64,000 bases of DNA from Streptomyces sp. NL15-2K (GCF_030551255.1 NZ_CP130630.1:7731501-7795500), one strand, 5' to 3'. Shown: positions 53,086 through 63,725, counted from the stretch's first letter. Notes: a model not told the origin generated them from the letters alone. A program made the numbers and translations.

Positions 53086-56000
53086 CTACGCGTCGAACAC
53101 CTCGCGCACGAGCTGCTCCTGCTCGGCCTGGTGCCGCTTCGCGGAACCCACCGCCGGCGAAGAGCTGTGCGGACGGGAGATCCGCCGCAGCCGCTCACCG
53201 TGCGGCACGTCCGCGCCGACCGCGAGGTCGAGGTGGTCGATCAGGTTGAGGGCGATGAAGGGCCATGCGCCCTGGTTCGCCGGCTCCTCCTGCGCCCACA
53301 GGTACTTCTCGACGTTCGGGTACTTGGCGATCTCGGCCTGGAGCTCGGCACCCGGGATCGGGTACAGGCGCTCGATCCGGATGATCGCCGTGTCCGTGGC
53401 GCCGCGCTTCTTCCGCTCGGCATCGAGGTCGTAGTAGACCTTGCCCGCGGTGAAGACGACCTTCTTGACCGCGGCCGGGTCGACCGACGGGTCCCCGATG
53501 ACCGGCTGGAACTGACCGGTCGTGAACTCCTCCGCCTTCGCCGCCGCGGCCTTCAGACGCAGCATCGACTTCGGGGTGAAGACCACCAGCGGCTTGTGGT
53601 GCGGGTTGTGCACCTGCCACCGCAGGAGGTGGAAGTAGTTCGACGGCGAGGTCGGCATCGCGACCGTCATGTTGTTCTGGGCGCACAGCTGCAGGAAGCG
53701 CTCCGGGCGGGCCGAGGAGTGGTCCGGGCCCTGGCCCTCGTAGCCGTGGGGCAGGAGCAGGACGACGCCGGACGTCTGGGCCCACTTCTGCTCCGCCGAC
53801 GAGATGAACTCGTCCACGACCGTCTGGGCGCCGTTGACGAAGTCGCCGAACTGGGCCTCCCACATCACCAGCGCGTCGGGACGCGCCAGCGAGTAGCCGT
53901 ACTCGAAGCCCATCACCGCGTACTCGGACAGGAGGGAGTTGTAGACGTTGTAACGCGCCTGCTCCTCCGCGAGGTACATCAGCGGCGTGAACTCCTCGCC
54001 CGTCTCACGGTCGATGATCACCGCGTGGCGCTGGCCGAACGTACCGCGCTGGGAGTCCTGGCCGGACAGCCGGACCGGGACGCCCTCCAGCAGCAGGGAG
54101 CCGACCGCGAGGGTCTCGCCCATGCCCCAGTCGATCGTGGCGTCCTCGACCATCGACGCCCGGCGCTGCAGCTGCGGCAGCAGACGCGGGTGGACGGTGA
54201 TGTGGTCGGGGATGTTGACCTGGGACTCGGCGATCCGCTTGACGACCTCCGTGGTGACCGCGGTGTTGACCGCGACCGGGAACTCCGCCTGCGGGTCCGA
54301 GGGCTCCGCCGACAGCGGCTGCGAGGTGGCCTCGCGGACCTCCGTGAAGACCTTCTCCAGCTGGCCCTGGTAGTCCTGGAGGGCCTGCTCGGCCTCTTCC
54401 AGGGTGATGTCGCCCCGGCCGATCAGCGACTCGGTGTACAGCTTGCGCACCGAGCGCTTCTTGTCGATCAGGTCGTACATCAGCGGCTGCGTGAAGGCCG
54501 GGTTGTCCGACTCGTTGTGACCGCGGCGGCGGTAGCAGATGAGGTCGATCACGACGTCCTTGTTGAACGCCTGGCGGAACTCGAAGGCCAGGCGAGCGAC
54601 GCGGACGACGGCCTCGGGGTCGTCGCCGTTCACGTGGAAGATCGGGGCCTCGATCATGCGGGCCACGTCCGTCGCGTACATCGAGGAACGCGAGGACTCG
54701 GGCGCCGCCGTGAAGCCGACCTGGTTGTTGATGACGACGTGGACCGTGCCGCCGGTGCGGTAGCCGCGCAGCTGCGACATGTTCAGCGTCTCGGCCACCA
54801 CGCCCTGGCCCGCGAAGGCCGCGTCGCCGTGCAGGGCCACCGGCAGGACCGTGAAGTCCGTGCCGCCCTTGCCGATGATGTCCTGCTTGGCGCGGGCGAT
54901 GCCCTCCAGGATCGGGTCGACCGCCTCCAGGTGCGAGGGGTTGGCGGCCAGCGAGACCTTGATCTGCTCGCCGTCCAGGCCCGTGAACGTGCCCTCGGCG
55001 CCCAGGTGGTACTTCACGTCACCGGAGCCGTGCATCGACTTCGGGTCGAGGTTGCCCTCGAACTCGCGGAAGATCTGCGCGTACGACTTGCCGACGATGT
55101 TCGCCAGCACGTTCAGGCGGCCGCGGTGGGCCATGCCGATGACGACCTCGTCCAGGCGCGACTCGGCCGCCGAGTCGATCACCGCGTCGAGCAGCGGGAT
55201 GACGGACTCGCCGCCCTCCAGGGAGAAGCGCTTCTGGCCGACGTACTTCGTCTGCAGGAAGGTCTCGAAGGCCTCCGCCGCGTTCAGCCGGCGCAGGATG
55301 CGCAGCTGCTCCTCGCGCTCCGGCTTGGTGTGCGGGCGCTCGATGCGGTCCTGGATCCACTTGCGCTGCTTCGGGTCCTGGATGTGCATGAACTCGACGC
55401 CGGTGGTGCGGCAGTACGAGTCCCGCAGCACACCGAGGATGTCGCGCAGCTTCATCATCGACTTGCCGGCGAAGCCGCCGACGGCGAACTCGCGCTCCAG
55501 GTCCCACAGGGTGAGGCCGTGCTCGGTGATGTCCAGGTCGGGGTGCTTGCGCTGCTGGTACTCCAGCGGGTCGGTGTCGGCCATGACGTGGCCGCGGACC
55601 CGGTAGGAGTGGATCAGCTCGAAGACGCGGGCGGCCTTCGTGACGTCGTCGTCGTGCGAGGCGTCGATGTCCTTGAGCCAGCGGACCGGCTCGTAGGGGA
55701 TGCGCAGGGCCTCGAAGATCTCGTCGTAGAAGCCGTTCTCGCCGAGCAGCAGGTTCGCGACGATGCGCAGGAACTCGCCGGACGCGGCGCCCTGGATGAC
55801 CCGGTGGTCGTACGTCGACGTCAGGGTCATGACCTTGGAGATGCCCAGCTTGTTGAGCGTGTCCTGGGAGGTGCCCTGGAACTCCGCCGGGTAGTCCATC
55901 GAGCCGACGCCCATGATGACCGACTGGCCGGGCATCAGGCGCGGGACCGAGTGGACCGTGCCGAGGCCGCCCGGGTTGGTCAGCGAGACGGTGACGCCGG

Positions 56001-56916
56001 AGAAGTCGTCCATCGTCAGCTTGCCGTCGCGGGCGCGGCGGACGATGTCCTCGTAGGCCTGCCAGAACTCGAAGAAGTTCAGCGTCTCGGCCTTCTTGAT
56101 GCCGGCGACGACGAGCTGGCGGTCGCCGTTCGGCTTCACCAGGTCGATCGCCAGGCCGAAGTTGATGTGCGGCGGCTTGACGAGGGTCGGCTTGCCGTCC
56201 TTCTCGGCGTAGTGCCAGTTCATCGACGGCATGGCCTTGATGGCCTGCACCATCGCGTAGCCGATCAGGTGCGTGAAGGAGATCTTCCCGCCCCGGGCCC
56301 GCTTGAGGTGGTTGTTGATGACGATGCGGTTGTCGAAGAGCAGCTTCACCGGGACCGCGCGCACGGACGTGGCCGTGGGCAGCTCCAGGGAGGCGTTCAT
56401 GTTCTTCGCGACCGCGGCGGCCGGGCCGCGCAGCGTGACCAGCTCCGGTCCCGCGCCGTCCGGGGACGCGGCGGCGGGCTGGGCCTTGGCCGCCGGCTTC
56501 GCGGCAGGCTTCGCCGCCGGGGCGGGCGCGGCGGCCTTCGCGGGAGCCGGTGCCGCGGCCGCGGGCTTCGCGGGGGCGGCCGGAGCCGGGGCCTGGGCCT
56601 GCTTCGGAGCCTGCGGTACGGCAGGTGTGGACGGGGCCGATGGGGGTCCCCCCGCGCGAGTGGATTCGAGCGTGGGGGAGGTCCCTGCGGCCCCCGCGGC
56701 CGCAGTACCCGCCGGAGCCGAGGCGGCGGCCGCACCCGGCTTGTAGTCGGCGAAGAAGTCCCACCAGGCGCGGTCTACCGAATTCGGGTCCTGGAGGTAC
56801 TGCTGATAGATCTCGTCGACGAGCCACTCGTTGGGACCGAACGCGGCAGCGGGGTTCTTGCCCGCTTGGTCGGCGTCGGTCGAGATGCTCGAGTTACTGG
56901 GGGACTGTGGCGACAC
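53086..56916 (-). CDS. kgd: Multifunctional 2-oxoglutarate metabolism enzyme (Kgd/SucA: E1o with E2o-like domain)
   Basis: A 1276-residue actinobacterial enzyme. The disordered N-terminus ([20 protein letters not shown]) and Ala/Pro linker are followed by an E2o succinyltransferase-like domain with the catalytic [14 protein letters not shown] thiamine-dependent E1o region follows ([20 protein letters not shown]) with transketolase-like C-terminal half. It lacks a lipoyl domain, as typical. It works in the TCA cycle with E2/E3 partners and is usually controlled by GarA/OdhI-type FHA proteins. I chose the GTG at 56916 ([12 protein letters not shown]), matching homologues; GTG 56943 adds nine residues. 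The linker contains an in-frame interspersed repeat. Confidence 0.94.
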   Translation of the reverse strand: MSPQSPSNSSISTDADQAGKNPAAAFGPNEWLVDEIYQQYLQDPNSVDRAWWDFFADYKPGAAAASAPAGTAAAGAAGTSPTLESTRAGGPPSAPSTPAVPQAPKQAQAPAPAAPAKPAAAAPAPAKAAAPAPAAKPAAKPAAKAQPAAASPDGAGPELVTLRGPAAAVAKNMNASLELPTATSVRAVPVKLLFDNRIVINNHLKRARGGKISFTHLIGYAMVQAIKAMPSMNWHYAEKDGKPTLVKPPHINFGLAIDLVKPNGDRQLVVAGIKKAETLNFFEFWQAYEDIVRRARDGKLTMDDFSGVTVSLTNPGGLGTVHSVPRLMPGQSVIMGVGSMDYPAEFQGTSQDTLNKLGISKVMTLTSTYDHRVIQGAASGEFLRIVANLLLGENGFYDEIFEALRIPYEPVRWLKDIDASHDDDVTKAARVFELIHSYRVRGHVMADTDPLEYQQRKHPDLDITEHGLTLWDLEREFAVGGFAGKSMMKLRDILGVLRDSYCRTTGVEFMHIQDPKQRKWIQDRIERPHTKPEREEQLRILRRLNAAEAFETFLQTKYVGQKRFSLEGGESVIPLLDAVIDSAAESRLDEVVIGMAHRGRLNVLANIVGKSYAQIFREFEGNLDPKSMHGSGDVKYHLGAEGTFTGLDGEQIKVSLAANPSHLEAVDPILEGIARAKQDIIGKGGTDFTVLPVALHGDAAFAGQGVVAETLNMSQLRGYRTGGTVHVVINNQVGFTAAPESSRSSMYATDVARMIEAPIFHVNGDDPEAVVRVARLAFEFRQAFNKDVVIDLICYRRRGHNESDNPAFTQPLMYDLIDKKRSVRKLYTESLIGRGDITLEEAEQALQDYQGQLEKVFTEVREATSQPLSAEPSDPQAEFPVAVNTAVTTEVVKRIAESQVNIPDHITVHPRLLPQLQRRASMVEDATIDWGMGETLAVGSLLLEGVPVRLSGQDSQRGTFGQRHAVIIDRETGEEFTPLMYLAEEQARYNVYNSLLSEYAVMGFEYGYSLARPDALVMWEAQFGDFVNGAQTVVDEFISSAEQKWAQTSGVVLLLPHGYEGQGPDHSSARPERFLQLCAQNNMTVAMPTSPSNYFHLLRWQVHNPHHKPLVVFTPKSMLRLKAAAAKAEEFTTGQFQPVIGDPSVDPAAVKKVVFTAGKVYYDLDAERKKRGATDTAIIRIERLYPIPGAELQAEIAKYPNVEKYLWAQEEPANQGAWPFIALNLIDHLDLAVGADVPHGERLRRISRPHSSSPAVGSAKRHQAEQEQLVREVFDA
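56639..56681. repeat. Palindromic interspersed repeat, copy 3 (in frame inside kgd)
   Basis: A 43-bp element reading GATGGGGGTCCCCCC ... CGTGGGGGAGG on the plus strand. On the coding strand it supplies about residues 79-93 of the Kgd linker ([14 protein letters not shown]), where extra residues are tolerated. Confidence 0.85.
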
Positions 56917-57198
56917 GGCGGCAACCGCCCTCTTCCGCTTCACAAGGTGATGGACAGCGGGAATTAAGGCTACGCCCCCAAGACCGTGAAGGTCAGGCCG
57001 GGCCCGTTGATCGTCGCGTAAGTCACATCAAACAGCGTGTTTCGGGGGAGGAAATGGCGGGAAACAAGCGTGGTTCCGCTTCGGCAGGGAAGAGCTGAGT
57101 GGGCCCAAGCGCGACGACGGCGCGGGCCTGTGCCTGATCACACGTGTCCGGCAGCGCGGACGGCCCGTGGATCTTGTGGCTCCGCTTCGAACTTTACG

Positions 57199-58305
57199 TC
57201 AACTTGGCAAAGATGGAAGGCCCGGAAGGGTGACAAGAATCCGGCAACCCCGCTCGGATTCGGCCACTCCGATCCGGCCTCCGTGCAGATCCACCGCCCA
57301 GCGGGCGATCGCCAGACCCAGTCCCGTGCCGCCGTCGCTGCCGGGACCGTGCGGCCGGCCGACGTTGCCCCGGTTGAACCGCTCGAAGACGCGACGCCAC
57401 TCCGAGCGGGGAATGCCGGGGCCCTCGTCGAGAACCTCCAGCTCCAGCGACTCCGGGGCCGGCCCGCGCCGCGCCTTGACCGTGACCCGGCCGTGCGGCG
57501 GGCTGTGCTTGACCGCGTTGTCGATCAGGTTGGCGACGACCTGGTGGATCCGCTCCGGGTCGGCGTGCGCGGTGAGCTCCGGCGGGGACACGTCCAGGTG
57601 CAGATGGACGTCCGTACGGGTGTGGCTGCCGGAGCCGGACGCGATGCCCGCGCGCGCGGAGGCGACCATGTTGGCCTCCTTCAGCACGCCCGACAGGTAC
57701 GGCCACACCTCGAAACGCCGCTTGCGCAGCGGTACGACCCCGTTGTCCAGCCGGGACAGGTCCAGGAGCGTTTCCACGAGACGTCCCAGCCGCTCGGTCT
57801 GCTTCAGGGCCGTACGCATCGTCTCGGGGTCGGCCTCCGTGACGCCGTCGACGATGTTCTCCAGCACGGCCCTGAGGCCCGCGATGGGCGTGCGCAGCTC
57901 GTGCGAGACATTCGCCACGAGCTCCTTGCGCTGCCGTTCCTGGGCCTCCAGGTCGTCCGCCATACGGTTGATCGTCTGGGACAGGTCGCCCAGCTCGTCC
58001 CGGCGGTTCTCCCGCACCCGGCGCGTGTAGTCGCCGTGCGAGATCGAGCGGGCCACCGCGTTCATCTCGTCCAGCGGCGCGGTGAGCGACTGCGCCACGA
58101 ACTGCGTGATCAGCAGTGTGGCGATCATCGAGAAGACCGTGATGAAACGCAGCTCGGTCTCGGTGCGCACGGCGATCAACGTCAGACCCGTGGTGATGAA
58201 CACCGAGATGACGACCAGCGCGCCCAGTTTGGTCTTGATCGAGAACGGGCTTATGCCGCCCCAGGCAACCCCGGGGCCTCTCCGTGCGGCCGGCCCGTCG
58301 CTCAT
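57199..58305 (-). CDS. Two-component sensor histidine kinase
   Basis: A 368-residue kinase. Two helices at about residues 25-72 (no large sensor loop) precede a HAMP domain (AQSLTAPLDEMNAVARSISH), HisKA with His135 in NVSHELRTP, and an HATPase with NLIDNAVKHS, DEGPGIP and GTGLGLAIAR. With almost no extracellular region, it may sense a membrane or cytoplasmic state. The ATG overlaps the regulator stop by four bases. The signal is unknown. Confidence 0.9.
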   Translation of the reverse strand: MSDGPAARRGPGVAWGGISPFSIKTKLGALVVISVFITTGLTLIAVRTETELRFITVFSMIATLLITQFVAQSLTAPLDEMNAVARSISHGDYTRRVRENRRDELGDLSQTINRMADDLEAQERQRKELVANVSHELRTPIAGLRAVLENIVDGVTEADPETMRTALKQTERLGRLVETLLDLSRLDNGVVPLRKRRFEVWPYLSGVLKEANMVASARAGIASGSGSHTRTDVHLHLDVSPPELTAHADPERIHQVVANLIDNAVKHSPPHGRVTVKARRGPAPESLELEVLDEGPGIPRSEWRRVFERFNRGNVGRPHGPGSDGGTGLGLAIARWAVDLHGGRIGVAESERGCRILVTLPGLPSLPS

Positions 58306-59039
58306 GGCGTCGGCGTCTCCAGGGCGTAGCCCACACCGTGCACCGTGCGGATCCGCTCGGCGCCGATCTTCCGCCGGAGCGCCTTGATGTGGCTGTCGAC
58401 CGTCCGGGTACCCGAGGCGTCCGCCCAGTCCCACACCTCGGCGAGCAGCTGCTCACGGGAGAGCACCGCGCGCGGGGTGTTCGCCAGGCACACGAGCAGG
58501 TCGAACTCCGTCGGCGTCAGGTGGACGTCCTCGGAGCGCACCCGTACCCGGCGCTGCGCGTGGTCGATCTCCAGCTCGCCCAGGCGCAGGATGCCGCTGC
58601 GCGGTGTGGCGGCGGCCAGCGCGGCCCGCTCCACCCGGCGCAGCAGCACGTGCACGCGTGCGGCCAGCTCACGCATCGAGAACGGCTTGGTCATGTAGTC
58701 GTCCGCGCCGACACCGAGCCCGACCAGCATGTCGGTCTCGTCGTCGCGCGCGGTGAGCATCATCACCGGCACCGGCCGGGCGGCCTGCACGCGTCGGCAG
58801 ACCTCCAGACCGTCGAAGCCGGGCAGCATGATGTCGAGGATCAGCAGATCGGGCTGCCAGGCCTCTGCCGTGTCCACGGCGGACGGTCCGTCGCTCGCCG
58901 TTTGCACGAGGAATCCCTCGGCGCGCAGGCGGGTCGCGATGGCGTCCACGATCGTCGGATCGTCTTCGACGACCAGGACTCGGCGCTGTGCACCCGGAGT
59001 CGTCGCCGTGCCGTTGTGGGAGGTGTGTGTCTGCTCCAT
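58302..59039 (-). CDS. OmpR-family response regulator
   Basis: A 245-residue regulator. The receiver has the acidic pair in VLVVEDD, phospho-acceptor Asp69 (LLILDIMLPG) and Lys in YMTKPFS. The C-terminal winged helix (VHLTPTEFDLLVCLANTPRA ... TVDSHIKALRRKIG) is of the OmpR/PhoB type. I chose the ATG at 59039 (MEQTHTSHNG). It is encoded before its kinase, so both come from one promoter between 59040 and 59162. Confidence 0.9.
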   Translation of the reverse strand: MEQTHTSHNGTATTPGAQRRVLVVEDDPTIVDAIATRLRAEGFLVQTASDGPSAVDTAEAWQPDLLILDIMLPGFDGLEVCRRVQAARPVPVMMLTARDDETDMLVGLGVGADDYMTKPFSMRELAARVHVLLRRVERAALAAATPRSGILRLGELEIDHAQRRVRVRSEDVHLTPTEFDLLVCLANTPRAVLSREQLLAEVWDWADASGTRTVDSHIKALRRKIGAERIRTVHGVGYALETPTP

Positions 59040-59162
59040 CGCCCGCCCCTGAGGTGTGCTTTCCGGAACCAGTGGGGTGATTCCTTGTCTGCGCATGACT
59101 GCGATTGACGCTTGAATGATCGGCGTCAGGGATGCAGCGTACGGGGAGTCACCGCGCATTTG

Positions 59163-59852
59163 CTATCCAGGTCGGACGGCGAGGTGCACGACGTCGGGAA
59201 CGCCCCGGGCAACCGGGATCTCTTCGGTACGCACCCGCTGGAACCCGGCATTCCACAAGGTTCCCTCGAATTCCGGAGAGGGCTGGGCCGACCACACGGC
59301 CAGGACTCCTCCCGGTCTCAACACCCTTGCGCAGTTTGCCAGTCCATCTGGCGAGTAGAGATCGCCGTTGCCCTCGGTGACGGTCCAGTCGGGACCGTTG
59401 TCGACGTCCAGGCACAGAGCGTCGAATGTGTCGGAAGTCTCATTGACGAAAGCGACCAGATCCGTTTTCAGAATTTCGGTGCGGGGATCGGCCAGGGCCC
59501 GCGAGGAGAGCGCCGACAGGGGCCCGCCCAGATGCCAGTCGATGATGGCGGCCTCGCGCTCGACCACCGCGATCCGGCCCCAGCGGGGACTCTCCGCGGC
59601 GTGCGCGAGCGAGAAACCGACCCCGAGACCGCCGATGAGCACACTCGGCCGCGCCCGCGCGCCCAGAGCCTCCAGCGCCGCGTCGACGAGCCGCCGCTCC
59701 GAGCGGCCGTCGGAGGTGTCCATCAGGAAGCAGCCGTTGGCGACGATCTGCAGCACCGCGCCGTGCCGGCGCAGCACGACCTCGCCGTGCGGGCCTTCGC
59801 GACGGTCAATGACTTCGGGAGGGGAGTCGGGAATGTCGTACGAGGTGGCCAT
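59163..59852 (-). CDS. Spermidine-synthase-like protein
   Basis: A 229-residue Rossmann protein of the SpeE/methyltransferase type. It has VLIGGLGVGFSLAHA as motif I, VVEREAAIIDWH for the second motif and LCLDVDNGPDWT later. It lacks the N-terminal beta domain of true spermidine synthases, so polyamine synthesis is not certain. I chose the ATG at 59852 (MATSYDIPDSPPEV); the 72 upstream codons are unlike coding sequence. Confidence 0.82.
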   Translation of the reverse strand: MATSYDIPDSPPEVIDRREGPHGEVVLRRHGAVLQIVANGCFLMDTSDGRSERRLVDAALEALGARARPSVLIGGLGVGFSLAHAAESPRWGRIAVVEREAAIIDWHLGGPLSALSSRALADPRTEILKTDLVAFVNETSDTFDALCLDVDNGPDWTVTEGNGDLYSPDGLANCARVLRPGGVLAVWSAQPSPEFEGTLWNAGFQRVRTEEIPVARGVPDVVHLAVRPG

Positions 59853-60057
59853 CTGCCCATCCTGGCACTTCCATGGGGCAACGCCCGAGTGAATTACCGG
59901 GTCGTGACAGGGACTTGGCGGTAGCCGTCCGCTTCGGTTCGCACGCTCCGGTTCGAAGCTGACAAGTTGCTGTGAATGCGGACCTTCGTGGCGCCGGTCA
60001 CAGACAGCGCCGCGCCGGGCGCGAAGGGTGGGATGCGACGGAAAGGAGCGCCTCACC

Positions 60058-60870
60058 GTGGAACGCACTGCGAGGGCCGACGCGACGGAACCTGCGAGCG
60101 CGCCCAGTGCCCCGCACGGGACGGCGGCTCCGACCGTGCCTCCTCCGCCCCCTCCGGCGTACGACGCATGCCTGCCGGCGGTCTCCGGGCTGCTGGACGC
60201 GATACCGGGCCAGCGGGGGGCTCCTCAGTGCGCCCCCACGCCGGACCCTGTGCGGGCCCTCCGCCCCTGGCGCCTGCTCCCCACCCCCACCGGGACGCCG
60301 TTCACCTTCGGGTACGCGGCCGTCCTCGCCGTCACCTCGCTCTTCACCGAGTACGCCGATCCCGCGCTCGTGCACACCCTGCACCAGGCCTCCAGCACCG
60401 ATGTGGCGCACCTCGTGCAGACGCCCGTGCCGGTGCTGGTGGCCAGCGCGCTGTGGATCGCGGGCGGGATCCTCTCGCCGTTCGCGGTCGGCTTCCTGCT
60501 CGTCCTGACCGCGCTGGAGCGCCGGATCGGCGGGCCGCGCACGGCCTGCGTCTTCCTGCTCGGGCACGTCCTCGCCACCCTCGCGACCGAGGTGCCGGTG
60601 GGGCTCGCGGTACTGGCCGGTCACCTCCCCGACAGCTCGCTGCACCGCCTCGACTACGGCGTCAGCTTCGGCGTCGCCGCCGGTGTGGGCGCCTTGGCCG
60701 GACTGCTCACACCCTGGCTGCGCTGGCCTCTCCTGGCCGCCTTCGGCGGCATGCTGACGCTGGACCTGATCGCGTTCACGGACCCGATGACGAACTGGGG
60801 CCACCTGATGGCGTTCGCCATCGGCATCGCGACCTGGCCGTGGATACGGCGGTGGCGCACGGCTGCTTAG
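60058..60870 (+). CDS. Rhomboid-like integral membrane protein
   Basis: A 270-residue protein. A Pro-rich cytoplasmic N-terminus (VPPPPPPAYDACLPA) precedes about six membrane helices with VLASALWIAGG-like and GHLMAFAIGIATWPW segments, as in actinobacterial rhomboid-like proteins. A catalytic GxSG is not evident (YGVSFGVAAGVG is the nearest), so protease activity is doubtful. GTG start at 60058 with GGAG upstream. Confidence 0.75.
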   Translation: MERTARADATEPASAPSAPHGTAAPTVPPPPPPAYDACLPAVSGLLDAIPGQRGAPQCAPTPDPVRALRPWRLLPTPTGTPFTFGYAAVLAVTSLFTEYADPALVHTLHQASSTDVAHLVQTPVPVLVASALWIAGGILSPFAVGFLLVLTALERRIGGPRTACVFLLGHVLATLATEVPVGLAVLAGHLPDSSLHRLDYGVSFGVAAGVGALAGLLTPWLRWPLLAAFGGMLTLDLIAFTDPMTNWGHLMAFAIGIATWPWIRRWRTAA

Positions 60871-60886
60871 TCACCTCGCCGGTGGC

Positions 60887-61789
60887 TTACGGCACCACGT
60901 GCGCGACCGCGCCCGTTTCCAGGGCCACCCACAGCGCGCCGTCCGGGCCCACGGCGATGCCGTGCGGTTCGGAGGACGGTGAGGGGAGGTCGTACTCGGC
61001 AAGCGCGCCGTTCGCGGTGATGTGTCCGACGCGGTTGGCTCCCCATTCGGTGAACCAGCAGTGCCCGGCGGAGGTCGCGGCGATCGCGTGGGGCCTGGCC
61101 GTGCGGTCCGGGAGCGGGAACTCCTCGATTCCGCCGTCCACCGCGAGCCTGCCGATCCGGCCCGCCGCGATCTCCACGAACCACAGGGCCTCGCCGTCAC
61201 TGGTGATGCCCACCGGGCCGGCGTCGGGCGTGGGCAGCGGGTGCAGTACGACCTCGCCGTCGAGGCCGATACGGCCGATCGCGTGCGCCTGGTTGAGGGT
61301 GAACCACAGGGCACCGTCGGGGCCCGCGATGATCGCCGAGGGGTAGCCGCCCTCGACGGGCAGCGGGAACTCGGTGATCTCGCCGTCGACGGTGATACGG
61401 CCGACGCGGTCGGCGTTCATCTGCGTGAACCACAGCGCGCCGTCCGGACCGGTGGTGATGCCGAAGGGGGCACTGTCGGGAGTCGGCAGGCGGTAGGCGC
61501 TCGTCTTGCCGTCGGGCGTGACGCGGCCGATGCGGTGGTCCTGGGACCGGGTGAACCACAGGGCCCCGTCGGGGCCGGGCGTGATGATCATCGGTCGGCA
61601 GGCAGGCGAGTCCAGGGCGTGCTCCCGGAGTTCACCCTCGACGGTGAGCCGTGCGATCCGGCCGCTGTGGACGAGGGTGAGCCAGAGGGCGCCGTCGGGG
61701 CCGGCTGTGATGCCGTACGGTCCGGCACCCTCCCCTGTCACCTGGGTCACCGGGATCTCCCGGATCGACGGGCTGTCGGACTGTCGCAC
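60887..61789 (-). CDS. vgb: Virginiamycin B lyase (streptogramin B resistance)
   Basis: A 300-residue seven-bladed beta-propeller; GPDGALWFT-type blade motifs recur seven times. Vgb of Staphylococcus uses His228, Glu268 and His270. Here His234 (ARPHAIA), Glu274 and His276 (SSEPHGI) keep exactly the same spacing, so lyase activity that opens the streptogramin B ring is likely. GTG start with AAAGGAA upstream. It is convergent with the rhomboid-like gene. Confidence 0.88.
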   Translation of the reverse strand: MRQSDSPSIREIPVTQVTGEGAGPYGITAGPDGALWLTLVHSGRIARLTVEGELREHALDSPACRPMIITPGPDGALWFTRSQDHRIGRVTPDGKTSAYRLPTPDSAPFGITTGPDGALWFTQMNADRVGRITVDGEITEFPLPVEGGYPSAIIAGPDGALWFTLNQAHAIGRIGLDGEVVLHPLPTPDAGPVGITSDGEALWFVEIAAGRIGRLAVDGGIEEFPLPDRTARPHAIAATSAGHCWFTEWGANRVGHITANGALAEYDLPSPSSEPHGIAVGPDGALWVALETGAVAHVVP

Positions 61790-61911
61790 TGCGATTCCTT
61801 TCCGGGCTTTCGGGTTTTCGGGTTGGCCTCGGCCCCGGTCACCAGCGCACCGTGCCTGCCGTGAAACCACGCGCGCAACCGCTTTACGGGGGCACTCGAT
61901 CGCCTGCGGGT

Positions 61912-62457
61912 TCACTCGTCGCCGCGCACACGCGCGTGCAGATGCTGGTCGTGCCAGCCGTCCGCGTGCAGCAGCGCGCCGCGCATGGTGCCCTCCAGGG
62001 CGAAGCCGGCCTTCTCCGCGACGCGGCAGGACGCCGGGTTGGCCACCGAGTGGCACAGCCGGAGCCGGTGCAGGCCGAGATCGTCCAGGGCCCACCGGGT
62101 GAGGCGGCGCGTGGCCTCGACCGCGACGCCGGCGCCGCGTCCGGCGGGCAGGACCCAGTAGACGAGCTCGGCGCTGCCGCCCCCGAGGTCGATGTCGTTG
62201 CAGCCGATCAGACCGACGACCTCGCCGCCCGCCGGCCGTGCGATGGCCCAGATCGCGGCGGTCTCCGCCGTCCAGCGCGTGTGCATGCGCGCGATGCGGG
62301 TGCGGGCCTCGGCGGGGGACTGTGCGGGCAGCAGGTTCCACCGGCTGATGTCCGGGTCGTGACTTGCGGCGACGAGGGCATCGGCGTCCGTCGCCCGCCA
62401 CGGCCGTAGCTCCAGGCCGTCGGGAAGGCCGAGGACCGGCTGGGCGTTCTCGGACAT
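61912..62457 (-). CDS. GNAT-family N-acetyltransferase (RimJ/RimL type)
   Basis: A 181-residue acetyltransferase beginning LELRPWRATDADALVAA, with the acetyl-CoA region VYWVLPAGRGAGVAVEATRR and NPASCRVAEKAGFALEG. The substrate may be a protein N-terminus or small amine. Start ATG at 62457 (MSENAQP) or 62496; neither has a good ribosome site. Confidence 0.85.
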   Translation of the reverse strand: MSENAQPVLGLPDGLELRPWRATDADALVAASHDPDISRWNLLPAQSPAEARTRIARMHTRWTAETAAIWAIARPAGGEVVGLIGCNDIDLGGGSAELVYWVLPAGRGAGVAVEATRRLTRWALDDLGLHRLRLCHSVANPASCRVAEKAGFALEGTMRGALLHADGWHDQHLHARVRGDE

Positions 62458-62544
62458 GCGACCGGCGGGCACCACCGGGGGTATCGGAGCGATCATCCGC
62501 GCAGGATGGCAGACCTTCGATCGGGCGAGTGGCTCAGGCGTCAC

Positions 62545-62881
62545 TGTCCAGTGCCGCAGGAGGTTGCATGGGGCGGTGGCCGTGGTCAGCGGGATGAAGG
62601 TTTTGTCTGCGCGGTAGGCGCAGGAGTTGTGCAGATCAACCTTGCGTTTTCGGAGGGTGGGAACGCCCGGTTCTCTTCACGAATCCCGACAGCAGATGTA
62701 CGGCGCTCCGGGAGGCGGCCCGCCACTGCCGACGTCGATGTTCACGAGAACGGGAGACATCCCGTCCCTGGCCGACGTGGCTGTAGGGTCCGGCTCCGTT
62801 GGTGAGGGTGGGGTTTGGGCCTGTGGCCTGATCGGTCTGCGAATCTTGATCGCTGCCGAGCCTGCTGATTGGGTGGCTGGC
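62545..62881. other. 337-base region without a supported gene
   Basis: Base composition is less GC-rich than neighbours and several weak frames overlap on both strands (for example plus-strand 62506-62805), none with domain signs or good third-position bias. It could be decayed coding sequence between two unrelated acetyltransferase genes. Confidence 0.5.
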
Positions 62882-63421
62882 ATGACTGAGCTCGGACCCG
62901 TCGCCTGGCCACCTGCCCTGATCAGGACCGAGAGGCTCGTGCTCCGTGAGCCCGAGGCCCGGGACCGTGCGGCGTTCATCGAGTTGCACGCCTCGCCGGA
63001 GGTGCACACCTACCTCGGCGGTCCCCGGCCGCGTGACGAGCTTGAGCGCGAGATGCCCGAGGCGCCCGGGCGGCGGCCCGGGAGTTTCGTCGTTGATCTC
63101 GACGGGGCGATGATCGGCCAGATCCTGCTCAGGAGAGCGACGGAGCACCGTCGCCCGGCTGCCGTGGGGAAGGTCGATCTCGGCTACCTGTTCCTGCCGC
63201 GAGCGTGGGGATTCGGGTACGCCGCCGAGGCGTGCGCGGCGGCACTCGACTGGTTCGACGGCGTCCTTCCCGGCGAGCCGGTGGTGCTCGCCACCCAGAC
63301 CGCCAACGTCGGCTCGATGCGCCTCGCGGCGAAGCTGGGGTTCACCGAGGTGGAGCGGTTCCAGGCCTGGGACGCCGAGCAGTGGCTCGGCCTGCGGTCC
63401 CCGGTCACGCCCTCCGATTGA
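62882..63421 (+). CDS. GNAT-family N-acetyltransferase
   Basis: A 179-residue RimJ/RimL-type acetyltransferase. It begins ALIRTERLVLREPEARDRAA, with GYLFLPRAWGFGYAAEACAA as the acetyl-CoA loop and TANVGSMRLAAKLGFTEVER near the end. Start ATG at 62882. It shares little sequence with the acetyltransferase at 61912, so it is not a recent tandem duplicate. Confidence 0.87.
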   Translation: MTELGPVAWPPALIRTERLVLREPEARDRAAFIELHASPEVHTYLGGPRPRDELEREMPEAPGRRPGSFVVDLDGAMIGQILLRRATEHRRPAAVGKVDLGYLFLPRAWGFGYAAEACAAALDWFDGVLPGEPVVLATQTANVGSMRLAAKLGFTEVERFQAWDAEQWLGLRSPVTPSD

Positions 63422-63725
63422 GCTCGTGCTCGACAGCGGCGGATCCGCACTCAACAGCACTGCTGGGACGGCTGACTCTGAACGGCTTCTCCGGCCCCAG
63501 AGGAACGAGTCCGGTGGCCCCATGGGGTTGATCGGGAAATGAATGTTCGTCAGAAGTGGCCACCAGGGGCGGTCTTGCGGTGGGAGCATCGTTGTGCTTC
63601 CGACAGTCAGGGGCCTGGATGGACGGCCCAGTGCCGTGTCCGGATAGGTTCACCGGTTGCCTCCCGATCGCTCCAAAGAGTCGCCGGGTACGCTCCTTCG
63701 GTCCTTGATTGAGAGGAGTTGCTCA
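63422..63725. other. 304-base intergenic region
   Basis: Nothing recognisable except the ribosome site GAGAGGAG (63711-63718) of the next gene. Composition is lower in GC than the window average. Confidence 0.5.

Noticed and set aside
52399..56967. 1522-codon open frame on the plus strand
   Set aside because: Antisense to kgd and running across the fxsT end and the long hairpin; composition is that of a complement of Kgd, not a protein.
57054..57098. 14-codon frame MAGNKRGSASAGKS after GGGGGAGGAA
   Set aside because: The ribosome site is only two bases from the ATG and the product is too short to support; noted as a possible leader peptide upstream of nothing on that strand.
62545..62881. 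Insertion-sequence remnant between acetyltransferase genes
   Set aside because: No transposase motif, terminal inverted repeat or target duplication could be found; lower GC alone is not enough.
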